64,000 nt of DNA from Isoptericola sp044389085 (GCF_044389085.1 NZ_JBIRXP010000002.1:744001-808000), one strand, 5' to 3'. Numbered from the stretch's first letter, positions 7,557 to 17,341 are shown. Notes: generated by a model not told the origin, from the letters alone. Made by a program: numbers and translations.

Positions 7557-10500
7557 GTGCTGACGAACCTTCTCCGCTCCACCTACCGTCGCCTGCCGGA
7601 GCACCGGCGCGCGCGCATCGCCGAGCTGCGGCGGCCCGGCCGACGGACCCTCGTGTCCGTGGTCGTGCCCGTCTACAACGTCGAGCGATACGTCGGGGAG
7701 TGCCTGGAGTCGATCCTCGCGCAGACGCACCGCCGCCTCGAGGTCATCGTCGTCGACGACGGTTCCCCGGACCGCTCGATCGAGGTCGTGAACGCGATCG
7801 CTGCGCGCGACCGCCGCGTGCGGGTGGTGCGGCAGGAGAACGCCGGGCTCGGGGCGGCCCGCAACACCGGCGTGCGGCACGCGCGCGGCGCCATGCTGTG
7901 CTTCGTCGACTCGGACGACACCGTGCCGCCGAACGCGGTCGAGGTGATGCTCACGTCGCTGACCCGCAGCGGGTCCGACTTCGCCGTCGGCGCGCTGGTG
8001 CGGGACACCTCCGCGGGCAAGCACATGCCGCCGTGGGCGCGCAAGCTGCACGACCGCACCCGGACCGGCGTGACGATCGCCGACGAGCCGGACGTGCTCA
8101 AGAACGTCTTCGCGTGGACGAAGCTGTTCCGCACGGACTACTTCCGGCGCGTCGTGGGCAGCTTCCCGGACGGGCTGTACGAGGACCAGGTGCCGTCGGC
8201 CAAGGCGTACCTGCACGGCCGGTTCGACGTGCTCCAGGACGTGGTGTGCCACTGGCGGATCCGCGACGACGAGTCGTCGATCACCCAGCAGAAGTCGACG
8301 ATGCGCGACCTCACCGGCCGCTGGCGGATGCTCGACGAGCTGCACGAGGTGATGCGCGACGCGCCGGCGCCGGTGCGGCAGGCGTGGGAGGCCAAGGTCG
8401 TCGGCTTCGACATGCGGCCGTACTACGAGCAGGTGCCGCGCACCGAGGACGACTACTGGTCGTTCCTGCAGCGGGAGGTCCGCGGCTTCGTGGACATGGC
8501 GGGGTACGAGCGCCTGGCCGAGGTGCCGGTCGCCGACCGGCTGCTCGCGGCGGCGACGTACCACGGGCTGCGCGACGACGTCGTCGAGCTGGTGGCGCGG
8601 CGCGAGTCGCTGACGTGGAAGGTGCACGGGGTCGCCCGCGACGGCCGGGTGACCCTGGGCGAGGACTACCTCGAGGGCCTCGAGCTGGCGCGCGACGGGG
8701 TGGTCGACGACCTCGAGCACGACGTCGAGGTGGTCTCCCGCGTGGCGGACGTCGTCCTCGAGCCGGGGACGCTGACGGTCGAGGGCAGCGCGTTCCTCGC
8801 GTTCGTCGACCTCGACGGCCAGGAGAGCGAGATCGCCCTCGAGGCGGTCTCGGCGCTGGGGCACCGCGTGACGGGCCGGGTGGAGCGCTTCGCCGACGAG
8901 ACGGTCGACATGCGCGCGGTCGATCCCTGGAACGACCACGCGGCGTCGGGCTACCGCGCGCGGTTCGAGCTCGGCGAGCTGGTCTCGCCGCCGTACCGCT
9001 TCGAGGCCACCGTGCGGGTCGCGGGTGTCGAGCGCACCGCGCCCCTGGCCCTGCCCGACGCGCGCGGACAGGGCAGGCTGCCGCAGTTCGGCACGCTCGC
9101 CGCCACGGGCCGGTGGTACGTGGACGCCCCGTCGGACGCCGACGTGCTGGAGCTGCGGTGCATGACGTCGGCCCGCGTGCCCGTCGCGGACGTCTGCGTG
9201 GAGGGCCACCGGGTCGACCTGGTCCTCGCGGCGAACCTGCCGCCCGTGCGCGGGTGCGTCGCCCGTGCGGGGTCCATGACGGTGCCCGGCGTGCGGCGTC
9301 AGGACGCCGGGCGCGAGGTCGTCTCGTTCACGCTGCCGGCGGCGTCCGCCGACGACCGGACGCGGACGTGGGCGTTCGTCGCCCGTCCCGCCACGGGAGG
9401 GCGGGAGCAGCGGTTCTCCTGGGTGGAGGCCAGCCGCACGCTCGCTCCGCCCACCGGTTCCACGGCGCTGATCGGCGCCACCCGGTTCGGGAACGTGGTC
9501 GCGCAGACCGGCCCGCTGCTGGGCGAGGTGGAGAGCCTGGAGCTCGGCCCCGAGGGGTTGCGCGTGCGGGGCTGGGCCACGGCGTCCGTCGCGCTCCGCG
9601 GCGAGCCGATGAGCCTCGCCCTGGCGCACGACGTCGTCCCGGGCCGCGCGGTGCCGCTCGAGCTCGACGACGACGGCGCGTTCGACGTCGTCGTCCCCGT
9701 GACCGACGCCCTGGGCTCCACGCTCTCCAAGACGGTCAACTTCGTGCTGACGCTGACCGCCGGCGACGTCGTCGCGCGCCCCCGCGTGGCGCCGGGCCTG
9801 GTCCGTGCGCTCCCGCTCGACATGACCAACGGCGTCGTCTCGGCGACGGCCTCGGCCACCCCGAAGGCGGGCTCGGTGAGCCTGCGCCTGCGGACGTTCC
9901 TGAACGACGACGAGCGCAGCCGCCGGGCGCAGCACCGCCTGCAGCAGCGGTACCACGAGGCCGCGCAGGAGCCGCTCGACGCGGTGCTGCTCGAGTCGTT
10001 CGCGGGCCGGTCGGTGGGCGACTCGCCGCTCGCCCTGAGCCGTGAGCTGCACCGTCGCGGCGACCGGCGGCCGCAGTACTGGTCGGTCGCGTGCCTGTCG
10101 ACGCCCGTCCCGGAGTGGGCCACCCCGGTGCTGCGCTTCTCGACGGCCTGGTACGACCTGCTCGAGCGGGCGACCCTGCTCGTGAACAACAACAACTGGC
10201 CGTGGTACTTCCGCAAGGGGGAGCACCAGACGTACCTGCAGACGTGGCACGGCACGCCGCTCAAGCGCATCGGCAACGACGTGCCCGGAGCGAACCTCAC
10301 GATCACCTATCGCCGCCTCATGCAGCGCGAGGCGTGGTCGTGGGACTTCCTGCTGGCGCAGAACGCCTACTCGGCCGAGATCTTCCCGAGGGCGTTCGGC
10401 TACGACGGCAAGGTGCTCGTCGAGGGCTACCCCCGCAACGACTCCCTCGTGGACGGCACGGCGGCCGCGACCCGTGCCGCCGTGCGGGAACGGCTCGGGC

Positions 10501-11042
10501 TCGACGACGACGTCCGCGTGCTGCTGTACGCACCGACGTGGCGCGACAACATCAAGGAGGGCGCCCGGTACGGCCGGGTGGCGTTCCTCGACTTCGACGA
10601 GCTGGCCCGGGCGGCCGGGCCGCGCACCGTGGTGCTCTACCGCGGGCACTCCAACACGGCCTCGTCCACGAGCGACCTGCCCGCCGGGGTGGTCGACGTG
10701 ACGCACCACCCCGACGTGAACGAGCTGATGCTCGCGTCGGACGCCCTGGTCACGGACTACTCGTCGATCATGTTCGACTACGGCGTGCTGCGGCGCCCGA
10801 TCTACCTGCTCGTGCCGGACCTGGAGCTGTACGGGTCCACGACGCGCGGCTTCTACCGCGACCTCGTGGACGTGGCGCCCGGCCCGCTGTGCGCGGACAC
10901 GGCCGAGCTCGTGACGGCGCTGGCGGCCGACCACTGGTCCGCGTGGGGCGCCGCACACGATAGGTTCGTCGCCGAGTTCGCCCCGCGCGACGACGGGGCC
11001 GCGTCGGCGCGTGTCCTCGACGCCGCCGGCCTGACCTCCTGA
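7557..11042 (+). CDS. Bifunctional GT2 glycosyltransferase / CDP-glycerol glycerophosphotransferase (TagF-like)
   Basis: A 1161-residue fusion. Residues about 30-280 are a GT-A family 2 glycosyltransferase (VVPVYNVERYVGECL, DDGS at 67-70, DSDD at 118-121). The middle, about 300-800, is beta-rich with no family I can name. Residues about 807-1161 are a TagF/TarF-type domain (TWHGTPLKRIGND, LYAPTWRDN, VTDYSSIMFDY) that adds glycerol-phosphate units from CDP-glycerol. This supports a poly(glycerol phosphate) element in the exported polymer. I took the GTG at 7557 as start because the protein begins with a basic amphipathic stretch there. A GTG at 7506 is in frame and also possible, and neither has a strong ribosome-binding site. 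Confidence 0.9.
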   Translation: MLTNLLRSTYRRLPEHRRARIAELRRPGRRTLVSVVVPVYNVERYVGECLESILAQTHRRLEVIVVDDGSPDRSIEVVNAIAARDRRVRVVRQENAGLGAARNTGVRHARGAMLCFVDSDDTVPPNAVEVMLTSLTRSGSDFAVGALVRDTSAGKHMPPWARKLHDRTRTGVTIADEPDVLKNVFAWTKLFRTDYFRRVVGSFPDGLYEDQVPSAKAYLHGRFDVLQDVVCHWRIRDDESSITQQKSTMRDLTGRWRMLDELHEVMRDAPAPVRQAWEAKVVGFDMRPYYEQVPRTEDDYWSFLQREVRGFVDMAGYERLAEVPVADRLLAAATYHGLRDDVVELVARRESLTWKVHGVARDGRVTLGEDYLEGLELARDGVVDDLEHDVEVVSRVADVVLEPGTLTVEGSAFLAFVDLDGQESEIALEAVSALGHRVTGRVERFADETVDMRAVDPWNDHAASGYRARFELGELVSPPYRFEATVRVAGVERTAPLALPDARGQGRLPQFGTLAATGRWYVDAPSDADVLELRCMTSARVPVADVCVEGHRVDLVLAANLPPVRGCVARAGSMTVPGVRRQDAGREVVSFTLPAASADDRTRTWAFVARPATGGREQRFSWVEASRTLAPPTGSTALIGATRFGNVVAQTGPLLGEVESLELGPEGLRVRGWATASVALRGEPMSLALAHDVVPGRAVPLELDDDGAFDVVVPVTDALGSTLSKTVNFVLTLTAGDVVARPRVAPGLVRALPLDMTNGVVSATASATPKAGSVSLRLRTFLNDDERSRRAQHRLQQRYHEAAQEPLDAVLLESFAGRSVGDSPLALSRELHRRGDRRPQYWSVACLSTPVPEWATPVLRFSTAWYDLLERATLLVNNNNWPWYFRKGEHQTYLQTWHGTPLKRIGNDVPGANLTITYRRLMQREAWSWDFLLAQNAYSAEIFPRAFGYDGKVLVEGYPRNDSLVDGTAAATRAAVRERLGLDDDVRVLLYAPTWRDNIKEGARYGRVAFLDFDELARAAGPRTVVLYRGHSNTASSTSDLPAGVVDVTHHPDVNELMLASDALVTDYSSIMFDYGVLRRPIYLLVPDLELYGSTTRGFYRDLVDVAPGPLCADTAELVTALAADHWSAWGAAHDRFVAEFAPRDDGAASARVLDAAGLTS

Positions 11043-11071
11043 CCGTCCTCACCAGCACCGGAGCACACACC

Positions 11072-13453
11072 ATGTCGATCTACCGTTCTGCCCGGGAAGG
11101 GCTTGCGCGCGAGGCAAGGACCCACCTCGGCCGCCGGCTCCCGGACCGCTTCGGGATGCGGCGGTTCCGCCACCTCCTGGACGACTACGAGGTGGGCACC
11201 CTCATCGAGGACGACGGCAAGGTGCCGCTCAACTACTTCACGTACCGGCCGAACTTCGGTGACCTGCTGTCGCCGTGGCTCGTGGAGAAGATGACCGGCC
11301 GCGAGGTCGTGGTGGCGGACCGCAAGAAGCCCCACTACGTGGTGATCGGCTCGATCATCAACCAGGCGACGGCGAACTCGGTGGTCTGGGGGAGCGGCAC
11401 GTACGGCACCGAGGGCAAGGACGAGGTCTCGCCGCGCGCGCGGTACACGGCGGTCCGCGGCCCCCTGACGCGGGCGAAGCTGGGCGCGTCCAAGGGCTTC
11501 GGGATCCGGGTCCCCGAGGTCTACGGCGACCCGGCGCTGCTGCTGCCCCTGTACTACATGCCCGAGGTGCCGGTCACGCACGAGTACGGCGTCGTGGTGC
11601 GGTGGAGCGAGCGCCGGTGGGCGCAGGCCACGTTCGGGCCGGGCGTGAAGATGATCGACTTCGCGCGCAGCGACGTCGAGGACGTCGTGCGGGAGCTGCT
11701 CTCGTGCAAGCGGATCGTCACGTCCTCGCTGCACGGGCTGATCGTGGCGGACGCCTACGGCATCCCCAACGCCTGGCTCGCCTCCGACTCGCCCCGCGGC
11801 GGCGTCTACAAGTTCTACGACTACTTCGCCTCGGTCGACAAGTTCCGGAACCCGCAGACCCTCGACCTTGCGGCCGGCCCGGTCACCAAGGAGCGCCTGC
11901 GCGACTCCCTGACGTTCAACGGCGAGGCGATCGAGTACGACTACCGCCCCCTGCTCGACGCGTCGCCGTTCCTGCGGCGCAAGAAGGGTGCGCGGCCCCG
12001 CCCGGCGCAGGACCTGCCGTCGCGCGAGTCCGGCGCGCGCCTGCGCGACCAGCCGGGCCGCAGCGTGCTCCTGCCGTCGCTCGGGTTCTTCGGCGGCAAC
12101 GCCGTCAACTACCTGCCGGTGCGGGTGGACGGCCCGGTCTCGCAGGTGCGCCTCTTCCTGCCGAAGGGTGAGGGCGAGCTGGACCTGCGCGGGCTCGAGC
12201 TCTACCAGGGCGGGCACCGCGTGGTCGTCGACGAGGAGAAGGCGACGATCACGCAGAGCTCGGACGCCCGCCGCGCGGGCAACCGGCGCAGCCCCTTCAC
12301 CCTCGGCGGGATCCGGACGCGCAAGGAGGCCGGCCCGTGGTGGACCGTCGCGTTCGACGCGCCGGTCGACGCCGACGAGGTGCGCGTCTTCAACCGGCTC
12401 GACGGCTGGGGCTCGCGCTCGCGCAGCCTCACCGTGGCGGTCGCCGGCGCGGACGGGAAGTTCTCGACCGTGCGCTCGGTGGACTCGGACCGGGTGGTCG
12501 CCCAGACGCTCGAGCTCCTCACGCGCCTGACCGGGCTGGAGCTGGACGCCTCGGTGCTCGCGTCCCGCGAGGCCGCGGAGGCCGCGCGCGCCGACGTGCT
12601 GGCCGCGCTCGCGAAGCGCGCGGGCGAGGGGCTGCTGACGTCCGACCGTGAGGAGCAGCGCCTGCTGGCCGCGCTCGTGCGGCGTCACCGGCTGGACGAC
12701 GGCGAGACGCTCTCGGACGGCGAGTGGGCGCTCCTGGGGCATCTGCTGGCCGCGGAACGTCTCCGGGTGCCCGGCACGAGCACGTCCATGCGGGCCTTCC
12801 ACCGTGTGCTGGACTCCCACGACGCCCTGCGGCGCCTGGAGCGGGAGGCGAACCGTGCCGGCACGGTCCTGGGGACGCCGCAGGCCGTCCTGACCCGCCA
12901 CGGGCTGACGAACGTGGGCGGGCTCCGCGAGCGGTCCGCCGACCACCTCGCCATCATGCAGAAGGCCGCCGCCGCGCTCGAGGCCCAGGGCTATCCGGCG
13001 ATGATCGCGTACGGCACGCTGCTCGGGGCGGTGCGCGAGGGCGACTTCCTCGCGCACGACGACGACATCGACATGCTCATCCCCCTCCAGGCGTCGACGC
13101 GGGACCAGGCGGAGGAGCAGCTCGGCGCCCTGCACGAGCGGCTGCGCGCCGAGGGATGGGCCGTGTCGCGGCCGAACAGCTACACCAACTTCCACCTCGT
13201 CGACCCCCGCACGCGTCTGCACGTCGACGTGTTCCCGCTGCTCGTGGACGGCGACAGCACCCAGCTGCACATGGAGAAGATGCAGCTGCGCGCCATCCCC
13301 ACGTCGGTGGTGCTCCCGCCGTCGACGATCACGTTCCTCGGTGAGGAGATGCTCGCGCCGGCGCAGCCCGAGGCGTTCCTCGCCGAGCGCTACGGTGACG
13401 ACTGGCGCACGCCCAACCCGTACTACGACTGGCCGTGGAGGCTGCGTGACTGA
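11072..13453 (+). CDS. Polysaccharide pyruvyltransferase fused to beta-sandwich and LicD-like domains
   Basis: A 793-residue protein. Residues about 30-300 match polysaccharide pyruvyltransferases (NYFTYRPNFGDLLSPWLVEKM, WGSGTYG, VTSSLHGLIVADAYGIP), which attach pyruvate as a ketal on sugars. Residues about 325-480 look like a discoidin/F5-8C-like beta-sandwich (FFGGNAVNYLPVRVDG, VRVFNRLDGWGSRSRSL). Residues about 620-790 resemble LicD/fukutin-type transferases, with AYGTLLGAVREGDFLAHDDDIDMLI (acidic cluster near 661) and HVDVFPLLVDG. LicD enzymes transfer phosphocholine-like groups, and here the domain is short, so activity is uncertain. It starts 29 bp after the TagF-like gene. The downstream gene begins inside its last codons. 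Confidence 0.85.
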   Translation: MSIYRSAREGLAREARTHLGRRLPDRFGMRRFRHLLDDYEVGTLIEDDGKVPLNYFTYRPNFGDLLSPWLVEKMTGREVVVADRKKPHYVVIGSIINQATANSVVWGSGTYGTEGKDEVSPRARYTAVRGPLTRAKLGASKGFGIRVPEVYGDPALLLPLYYMPEVPVTHEYGVVVRWSERRWAQATFGPGVKMIDFARSDVEDVVRELLSCKRIVTSSLHGLIVADAYGIPNAWLASDSPRGGVYKFYDYFASVDKFRNPQTLDLAAGPVTKERLRDSLTFNGEAIEYDYRPLLDASPFLRRKKGARPRPAQDLPSRESGARLRDQPGRSVLLPSLGFFGGNAVNYLPVRVDGPVSQVRLFLPKGEGELDLRGLELYQGGHRVVVDEEKATITQSSDARRAGNRRSPFTLGGIRTRKEAGPWWTVAFDAPVDADEVRVFNRLDGWGSRSRSLTVAVAGADGKFSTVRSVDSDRVVAQTLELLTRLTGLELDASVLASREAAEAARADVLAALAKRAGEGLLTSDREEQRLLAALVRRHRLDDGETLSDGEWALLGHLLAAERLRVPGTSTSMRAFHRVLDSHDALRRLEREANRAGTVLGTPQAVLTRHGLTNVGGLRERSADHLAIMQKAAAALEAQGYPAMIAYGTLLGAVREGDFLAHDDDIDMLIPLQASTRDQAEEQLGALHERLRAEGWAVSRPNSYTNFHLVDPRTRLHVDVFPLLVDGDSTQLHMEKMQLRAIPTSVVLPPSTITFLGEEMLAPAQPEAFLAERYGDDWRTPNPYYDWPWRLRD

Positions 13454-14711
13454 CGACGTCCTCACCCGGCTGCGGTCGACGCTCGACATCGGGGACACGC
13501 TCCCCGACGGTCTCAGCAAGGTCTGGATCTACCGGGGGCGGATCCTCGCCGCGGACTACCGCAGCCCGAACGGCGCGGCGTTCGCGTTCGACATCACGGT
13601 CGACGGGTCCACCGCGCACGTCGCCGTGGCCGCGCGGGACGACCGTTCCGGGGCGGTGGTCCGCTCGGCGTGCGCGCCGATCGCGGTCTCGACCTCGGGC
13701 AAGAAGGTCGCGCTGGCGTCGGTGGACCTCGACTCCGCGGACGCGGCCGAGGGGCTCCTGGCCCCGATGCGGCGCGCGCACCAGGCGATCTTCGCCGCCG
13801 AGGTGGCCCGCTCGGCCGCGGTGGAGGAGTCGACCTGGACGCACGACGGCGTCGCCGTGAACTACGTGCGGCGTGCGCCGAAGGAGGACTGCGACCAGAT
13901 CGTCGTCGTCTTCACGTCGATCCGGACCGTGGCGACGGACCTCGACTTCGACGGGCCGGAGGGCAAGTACCTCGCGAGCAACCGCGCCGAGCTCGTGTTC
14001 GTCCACGACGACCACGCCGCCGCGTTCTGCTACTACTACGGCACGGACCGCGACGACCAGGTGGCCCGCGCCGTGACCGCGTTCGTGCGCGACCTGGCCG
14101 AGCGGCGGGGCGTCGGGCTCGACAGGGTCGTCCTCGCGGGGATGTCCAAGGGCGGCGCGGCCGCGCTGATCGTCGGGGCACGCCTGCCGGGCGCGACCGT
14201 GCTGTCGCTGGTGCCGCAGCTGGCGATCGGCACGTACCTCCAGGGCCGCTCGGAGCCGTTCCTCGAGACGATCGCGGGGTCGCGCAGCGACGACGCGGTC
14301 GCCTGGCTGGACACGGTCGTCCCGCGCGCCCTGGCGGAGGCGACGAACCGCGACGGGCACTACTACGTGCTCACCAGCCCGGGCGACGACAACTGCTTCG
14401 ACGGGCTCTCGGAGCATGCCCGTGCCGCGGCGCGGCTGAAGAACCTCAACGTGCTCGTGGCGGCGTCTCCCCGGGCGGAGGACCACTTCAGCACCCTCAA
14501 GCACCTGCTGCCGACGATGATCTCCCTGCTCGGGGTGCTCTCCTCCGGCCTGCGTCCTTCCTTGGGCCTTGCCGCGACGACGTCGGCGCGCGACGTCGCC
14601 ACCTCAGCGGTTCGCGGTCGGCCCCGCGGTCCCGCCGCGCTGCGTGCGGCGCGCCTGCGTCGCGCGCTCGCCGCGATCCGTGCGACCCTCGGCGCGCCCG
14701 CGAAGAGCTGA
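13446..14711 (+). CDS. Alpha/beta-hydrolase fold protein (Asp2-like) in glycopolymer operon
   Basis: A 421-residue protein with a serine-hydrolase elbow GMSKGGAAAL (GMSKGG at 232-237), a likely acid in SPGDDN (about 310-315) and a likely histidine in AEDHFS (about 343-348), giving a plausible Ser-Asp-His triad. The first 140 residues are a separate beta-rich region. The layout recalls Asp2-type proteins, which modify glycan on surface glycoproteins, but it could equally be a polymer O-acyltransferase or esterase. No signal peptide is visible. The GTG start at 13446 overlaps the previous gene by 8 bp, so the two are co-translated. Confidence 0.7.
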   Translation: MTDDVLTRLRSTLDIGDTLPDGLSKVWIYRGRILAADYRSPNGAAFAFDITVDGSTAHVAVAARDDRSGAVVRSACAPIAVSTSGKKVALASVDLDSADAAEGLLAPMRRAHQAIFAAEVARSAAVEESTWTHDGVAVNYVRRAPKEDCDQIVVVFTSIRTVATDLDFDGPEGKYLASNRAELVFVHDDHAAAFCYYYGTDRDDQVARAVTAFVRDLAERRGVGLDRVVLAGMSKGGAAALIVGARLPGATVLSLVPQLAIGTYLQGRSEPFLETIAGSRSDDAVAWLDTVVPRALAEATNRDGHYYVLTSPGDDNCFDGLSEHARAAARLKNLNVLVAASPRAEDHFSTLKHLLPTMISLLGVLSSGLRPSLGLAATTSARDVATSAVRGRPRGPAALRAARLRRALAAIRATLGAPAKS

Positions 14712-14856
14712 ACCGGGAGACGACGCGCGCCGTGCGAGGCGATGGTCGGCGCGCCGATCAGGATCCGCGCCGGGGGTAGCGGCCGCGTCGGTATGCCGGG
14801 AAGGGGGCCCCTCCGCATACTGGACCTTCGCAGAGCACGAGGACAGGGAGACTGTC

Positions 14857-16518
14857 GTGGCGCTTGGCAGGTCGGAGCAGGACGGGGCACGACGGCGCGT
14901 CGTCGTGATCGCGGACGAGGTGGCGCCCGCGATCGTGCGCGACGCCGTCGAACCGTTCCGGGACGAGGACCTCTTCCTCATCGCCCCCAGCCCGTACGAG
15001 GAGTGGGGGCTCGACGAGACGCACCACCGGTACCTGAGGCTCGTCAAGGAGTCCAACCTCCAGTGGTACCTGAAGCTCCACGGCCCGGTCGACCGCATCG
15101 TCGACATCCGCCAGCGGTGGCCGAAGGAGCACGAGGCCACCCTGCGCCGGCTGCTCTTCCACCTCCTGCCCGGCGGCGAGTACGTCATCCCCCGCTCGGC
15201 GTTGACGGGGTACCGCAAGGGGAACCCGCTCGAGGTGCGGCTGGCGCACTTCGCCCGGGCCCTGGCCGGCGGCGAGCCTGACGCCGGCGACCTCGAGGAG
15301 CTCTCCCGCGCCGTCGCCCAGGTGCGCCTCGACCGGGAGGCGATCGTGGTCCGCAAGAGCGGGACGCACTACCTCAAGCTGTCGGACCGGTGGGCGAACC
15401 GCATGCTGTCGACACGGAACCTCAGCACGACGACGGTGCACGAGCTCGCGCTGCTCAAGGAGCAGGAGTTCGTGTCCGCCACGACGATCGAGTCGCACGG
15501 CGCGTCGCGCACCCTCCAGGGGCTGGGCACGACCGTGGCGGTCCCGCCGCACCACCTGCGCCACTACAGCGGGCGGATCGGCCTGGTGAGCAACGCGCTG
15601 ACCTACACGGCCCACGAGATCCTGCCCGACTCGTTCAGGCATCACCTGTCGAACACCCACAACCGCCGCCTGGTCCACGCGGACGAGAACTTCGCGCGGA
15701 TCCCGCGCCACGTGCAGCCCACCCGGGAGCTCGAGGGCTCCTACTACCTGCTCGACTCCGAGAACTCGGGCCACTACGGGCACCTGATGACGGAGGTCGT
15801 CTCGCGGCTGTGGGGGTGGGACGCCGCGAAGGAGGACGACCCCGGGCTCAAGGCGGTCTTCCGTCTCCGGCACGCGGCCGAGCGCGACCCGCGGCTCGAG
15901 CGCACGATCTTCACCGCCTTCGGCATCGACCGCGACGACATCGTGACCGTCGACGAGCCGGTGTACCTCGAGTCGATGTACGCCGCGACGCCGATGTTCC
16001 ACAACGCCCGGCCGCACTACGTCCACCCGGAGATCCGGGCCGTGTGGCGCCGCATCCGGGACGGGCTGCCGCCCGACCCCGGGCCCGTGTGGGACCGGGT
16101 CTTCGTCTCGCGCAAGGACACGTACGGCAACCGACGCTGCCTCAACCGGGGGGACGTGGAGGACTACTTCGCGCGTGCCGGGTTCGAGGTGGTCTACCCG
16201 GAGGAGCACTCGCTCGGCCGGCAGGCGGAGATCTTCTCCCGCGCGCGCGTGGTGGCCGGGTTCGGCGGGTCAGGGATGTTCAACACCGTCTTCGCCGAGA
16301 ACCTGGAGCACATGGCGGTGCTCACCCACGAGGCCTACACGGCGCGCAACGAGGTGCTCGTCGCGCTCCCGCTCGGCGTCCGGCTGCACTACTTCTGGAA
16401 CCAGCCCCGGATCCAGCACCCGCCCGGCGGGTGGTCCCAGGAGGCGTACAAGTCCGACTGGACGTTCGACTTCTCCCGCCACAAGCGGGACCTCAACGCG
16501 TGGGTGCGATCGCTCTGA
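14857..16518 (+). CDS. GT61/DUF563-type glycosyltransferase-like protein
   Basis: A 553-residue protein. Residues about 255-520 show the GT61 (DUF563) pattern: LLDSENSGHYGHLMTEVVSRLWGW (active-site-like His/Glu region), VFVSRKDTYGNRRCLNR, FARAGFEVVYPEEHSLGRQAEIFSRARVVAGFGGSGMFNTVF. The N-terminal 250 residues are unassigned. The GTG at 14857 is preceded by AGGGAG, and an upstream CATACT at 14817-14822 may be a -10 element. It likely adds a sugar to the exported polymer. The acceptor and sugar cannot be inferred. Its 3' end overlaps the convergent methyltransferase gene by 26 bp. Confidence 0.75.
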   Translation: MALGRSEQDGARRRVVVIADEVAPAIVRDAVEPFRDEDLFLIAPSPYEEWGLDETHHRYLRLVKESNLQWYLKLHGPVDRIVDIRQRWPKEHEATLRRLLFHLLPGGEYVIPRSALTGYRKGNPLEVRLAHFARALAGGEPDAGDLEELSRAVAQVRLDREAIVVRKSGTHYLKLSDRWANRMLSTRNLSTTTVHELALLKEQEFVSATTIESHGASRTLQGLGTTVAVPPHHLRHYSGRIGLVSNALTYTAHEILPDSFRHHLSNTHNRRLVHADENFARIPRHVQPTRELEGSYYLLDSENSGHYGHLMTEVVSRLWGWDAAKEDDPGLKAVFRLRHAAERDPRLERTIFTAFGIDRDDIVTVDEPVYLESMYAATPMFHNARPHYVHPEIRAVWRRIRDGLPPDPGPVWDRVFVSRKDTYGNRRCLNRGDVEDYFARAGFEVVYPEEHSLGRQAEIFSRARVVAGFGGSGMFNTVFAENLEHMAVLTHEAYTARNEVLVALPLGVRLHYFWNQPRIQHPPGGWSQEAYKSDWTFDFSRHKRDLNAWVRSL

Positions 16519-17341
16519 CCTTGCCCTGCACCCACTCCCGGGCCGCGCGGCGACGACGGCGGTAGGCCTTCGGGTCCTCCAGCGCCTGCCGGATCTCCGC
16601 CAGGCCCCGGTCCCTCCGCCGCCACGGCCGGGCGCCGCGGTGCAGCAACCCCCACACGGGGCGTCCCAGCAGGGTGGCACCCTGCCACGCGCCGGTGCGG
16701 TCGAGCACCGATCTCGGCACCGGCTGCGGGTCGCTGTGGAGGTACTCCTCGATGATCCGGTCGTAGGAGTCGGAGAGGACGGTGCTCGACGGGTCCAGTC
16801 CGAGCACCACCACCACGCCGGTCGGGCTGGTGTCGACCGGCAGGACCGTGAGATCGGGGCGGTACGCGCGCAGCACGTCGGCCACGCGGAACACGTCGCC
16901 CGTCCAGGCGCGGGTGTGCCGCTCGCGGGCCGCCTCGTCGACGCTGCGCGGCAGCATGTCGTCGAGGACGACGACGCTCGACCACCGGCAGTGCTTCTCG
17001 ACGTTGATGAAGTCGCGCAGCGCGTACTCGAACAGGTGCATCCCGTCGATGAACGCCAGCTCGACGGGGCCGCCGAGCCATCTCTTCGGGTCGGTCGTGG
17101 CGAAGTAGTCGTCGCTCGTGGTGCGTGCGAGCCGGACCTTGGCGCTGAGCTCCTTCCGGACGTGGAAGGCGGGGTCGATCGCGACGCTCGGCACCGAGGA
17201 GAGCTGCAGGCTCGAGCCGTCGGCGACGCCGATCTCGAGATAGGTGCGCGGGCGGAGCTGTCGGTGGAGGCCGGTCAGCAGTGCGTGCCGGCTCAGGCGT
17301 CTCTGCGGGGTGCGGGCCTTGGGTGACATGGGACACATCAT
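16493..17341 (-). CDS. Class I SAM-dependent methyltransferase (Methyltransf_24-like)
   Basis: A 282-residue predicted cytosolic methyltransferase. Motif I is YLEIGVADGSSLQL (about 33-46), followed by VAIDP. An acidic strand FIDGMHLFEYALRDF and VVVLDDMLP complete a Rossmann-like order seen in methyltransferases encoded in polysaccharide clusters. The C-terminus is very basic (YRRRRRAAREWVQGKVRAIAPTR). Two adjacent ATG codons (17341, 17338) and a third at 17329 are possible starts, none with a clear ribosome-binding site. It is divergent from the O-acyltransferase gene. A sugar O-methylation role is inferred from context only. Confidence 0.75.
   Translation of the reverse strand: MMCPMSPKARTPQRRLSRHALLTGLHRQLRPRTYLEIGVADGSSLQLSSVPSVAIDPAFHVRKELSAKVRLARTTSDDYFATTDPKRWLGGPVELAFIDGMHLFEYALRDFINVEKHCRWSSVVVLDDMLPRSVDEAARERHTRAWTGDVFRVADVLRAYRPDLTVLPVDTSPTGVVVVLGLDPSSTVLSDSYDRIIEEYLHSDPQPVPRSVLDRTGAWQGATLLGRPVWGLLHRGARPWRRRDRGLAEIRQALEDPKAYRRRRRAAREWVQGKVRAIAPTR

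Noticed and set aside
7356..10958. A 1200-residue open frame on the minus strand opposite the GT2/TagF gene
   Set aside because: High GC creates long antisense frames. Its translation is His/Arg/Val-rich with no family pattern, whereas the plus strand encodes clear enzyme motifs. The same applies to long antisense frames over 3458-6715 and 10853-13519.
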